DNA from: Candidatus Latescibacterota bacterium
GTDB lineage: Bacteria > Eisenbacteria > RBG-16-71-46 > SZUA-252
DNA length: 5,041 nucleotides
Direction: 5' to 3'
Assembly (NCBI GenBank): GCA_016207265.1
Contig: JACQPZ010000164.1
Coordinates: forward strand, 1-5,041
The notes beneath the pieces were generated by a model. It made no database searches and had not been told where the DNA came from. It saw nothing but the letters and a program-made list of their open reading frames with translations. Shown piece by piece: positions 4,307 through 5,041 of the stretch (positions are counted from its first letter, which is position 1; every line of letters begins with the position of its first letter). The translations under genes were made by a program, and so were the position numbers.

Positions 4307-5041
4307 GTGAGAATTGGAATGGACGCGCGGAAGCTTCGCGACGGCGGCATCGGTACCTACATCCGGAATCTCATGTCGTCGCTCCTCGCGACGCCGGAGG
4401 GCCACCGATACATCCTCTTTCTGCTCCGGGAGGATTTCGGATCGATCGGCCGCCCCGGGTCGCCCCTCGAGGAGGTCGAAGTCTCCGCCGGGAAGTACAC
4501 GCTGGCGGAGCATTGGCATCTCGCGCGGGCCGCGGACCGCGCGCGCGTCGATCTCTTCCACGCTCCGCATTACACGCTTCCGCTTCCGCTCCGATGCTCG
4601 GCGGTCGTCACCGTGCACGACCTGATCCACATTCGCTTCCCCCGCTTCTTTCCGGCGGGAGCCTCGCTCTACGCGCGCACGGTAGCCGGCGCGGCGGTGC
4701 GGAAGGCGAAGCTCGTGCTCGTGGATTCGAGCCACGTCCGCGACGACGTCATGGAGCTGCTCGGCGTCCCACGGGACCGCATCCGCGTCATACCGCTCGG
4801 CGTCTCGTCCGCGCTCCGCCGCCGGAACGCCGCCGAGGTCGATCGGTTCCGCGCGGGACGGGGCCTTCCGTCCGGGTATCTCCTCTACGTCGGGGCCCGA
4901 AAGGAGCACAAGAACCTCTCGCTCCTGATCGACGCCCTCGGGCGAATCCCCGCTGGATCGAGGCCCCCGCTCGTGATCTCGGGTCCCGAATGGGCCCCGA
5001 GCCACCGATTGGCCCGGCGCGCGCTCGCCGCGTCCGTGTCC
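4307..5041 (+). CDS. Glycosyltransferase family 4 (GT-B fold), C-terminus cut by window edge
   Basis: This is a retaining GT-B transferase of the type that builds O-antigen or exopolysaccharide repeat units at the cytoplasmic face of the inner membrane. The 245 visible residues stay open to the last base. The N-terminal acceptor domain starts at once with VRIGMDARKLRDGGIGTYIRNL (1-22), whose glycine-rich loop is typical. FHAPHYTLP (84-92) and VTVHDLIHIRFP (101-112) follow. The linker into the donor domain has VDSSHVRDDV (139-148) and RIRVIPLGV (158-166). The donor domain opens with LLYVGARKEHKNLSLLIDAL (192-211), where HKNL is the usual family signature. The nucleotide-sugar E-x7-E motif would lie beyond the edge. 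Full members have about 350-390 residues, so about a third is missing. The gene is divergent from fcl. The sequence resembles mannosyltransferase-type GT4 enzymes, but the donor sugar is not established. Confidence 0.9.
   Translation, partial: MRIGMDARKLRDGGIGTYIRNLMSSLLATPEGHRYILFLLREDFGSIGRPGSPLEEVEVSAGKYTLAEHWHLARAADRARVDLFHAPHYTLPLPLRCSAVVTVHDLIHIRFPRFFPAGASLYARTVAGAAVRKAKLVLVDSSHVRDDVMELLGVPRDRIRVIPLGVSSALRRRNAAEVDRFRAGRGLPSGYLLYVGARKEHKNLSLLIDALGRIPAGSRPPLVISGPEWAPSHRLARRALAASVS

Noticed and set aside
3905..5005. 366-residue minus-strand open frame covering the GT4 gene and part of fcl
   Set aside because: It lies opposite the GT4 gene, which has a strong Shine-Dalgarno and family motifs. 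The translation is low-complexity Arg/Glu/Pro-rich and crosses the fcl start in another frame.
1..5041. Mobile element, CRISPR array, tRNA, rRNA or defence system
   Set aside because: No terminal inverted repeats with a transposase, no regularly spaced repeats, no cloverleaf-like sequence and no nuclease or toxin motifs were found. All coding capacity is explained by five glycan genes.

Overview
This window comes from a strongly G+C-rich bacterial chromosome with G/C-dominated third codon positions. It is a piece of a surface-polysaccharide (exopolysaccharide, O-antigen or lipopolysaccharide) biosynthesis locus. All five genes are glycosyltransferases or nucleotide-sugar enzymes. I see no rRNA, tRNA, CRISPR array, transposase or phage gene. 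The sequence alone does not fix the phylum. The mix of GT2, GT9 and GT4 transferases with nucleotide-sugar SDR enzymes suits a Gram-negative-type, possibly uncultivated lineage.

Layout, left to right. Positions 1-1825 hold a two-gene minus-strand operon: a GT2 family glycosyltransferase (848-1825) followed by a GT9, heptosyltransferase-like enzyme. The GT9 start codon overlaps the GT2 stop by 4 bp, and its C-terminus runs off the left edge. A 241-bp divergent spacer (1826-2066) follows. Next comes a plus-strand UDP-glucuronate-decarboxylase-like SDR enzyme (2067-3197) with an odd Asn-Gly-rich N-terminus. Its 3' end overlaps by 14 bp, tail to tail, with a minus-strand GDP-L-fucose synthase (3184-4161). 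A second divergent spacer (4162-4306) carries a tandem 11-bp-period direct repeat and candidate promoters. The window ends inside a plus-strand GT4 glycosyltransferase (4307-5041).

How the genes may work together (inference): the two SDR enzymes would supply activated sugars, GDP-L-fucose from a GDP-mannose-derived intermediate and a UDP-pentose or related UDP-sugar. The three transferases would add sugars to a growing glycan. No gmd (GDP-mannose 4,6-dehydratase), polymerase, flippase or initiating phosphoglycosyltransferase lies in the window, so the pathway must extend beyond both edges. Coding strand switches three times in 5 kb, so the locus is at least four transcription units, not one long operon.

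Nothing here is clearly a new system. The points most worth checking are the 11-bp-period repeat beside a -35-like element upstream of fcl, the repeat-encoded Asn-Gly tail on the SDR enzyme and its alternative start, the UXS-type active site in that enzyme, and the overlapping convergent 3' ends.
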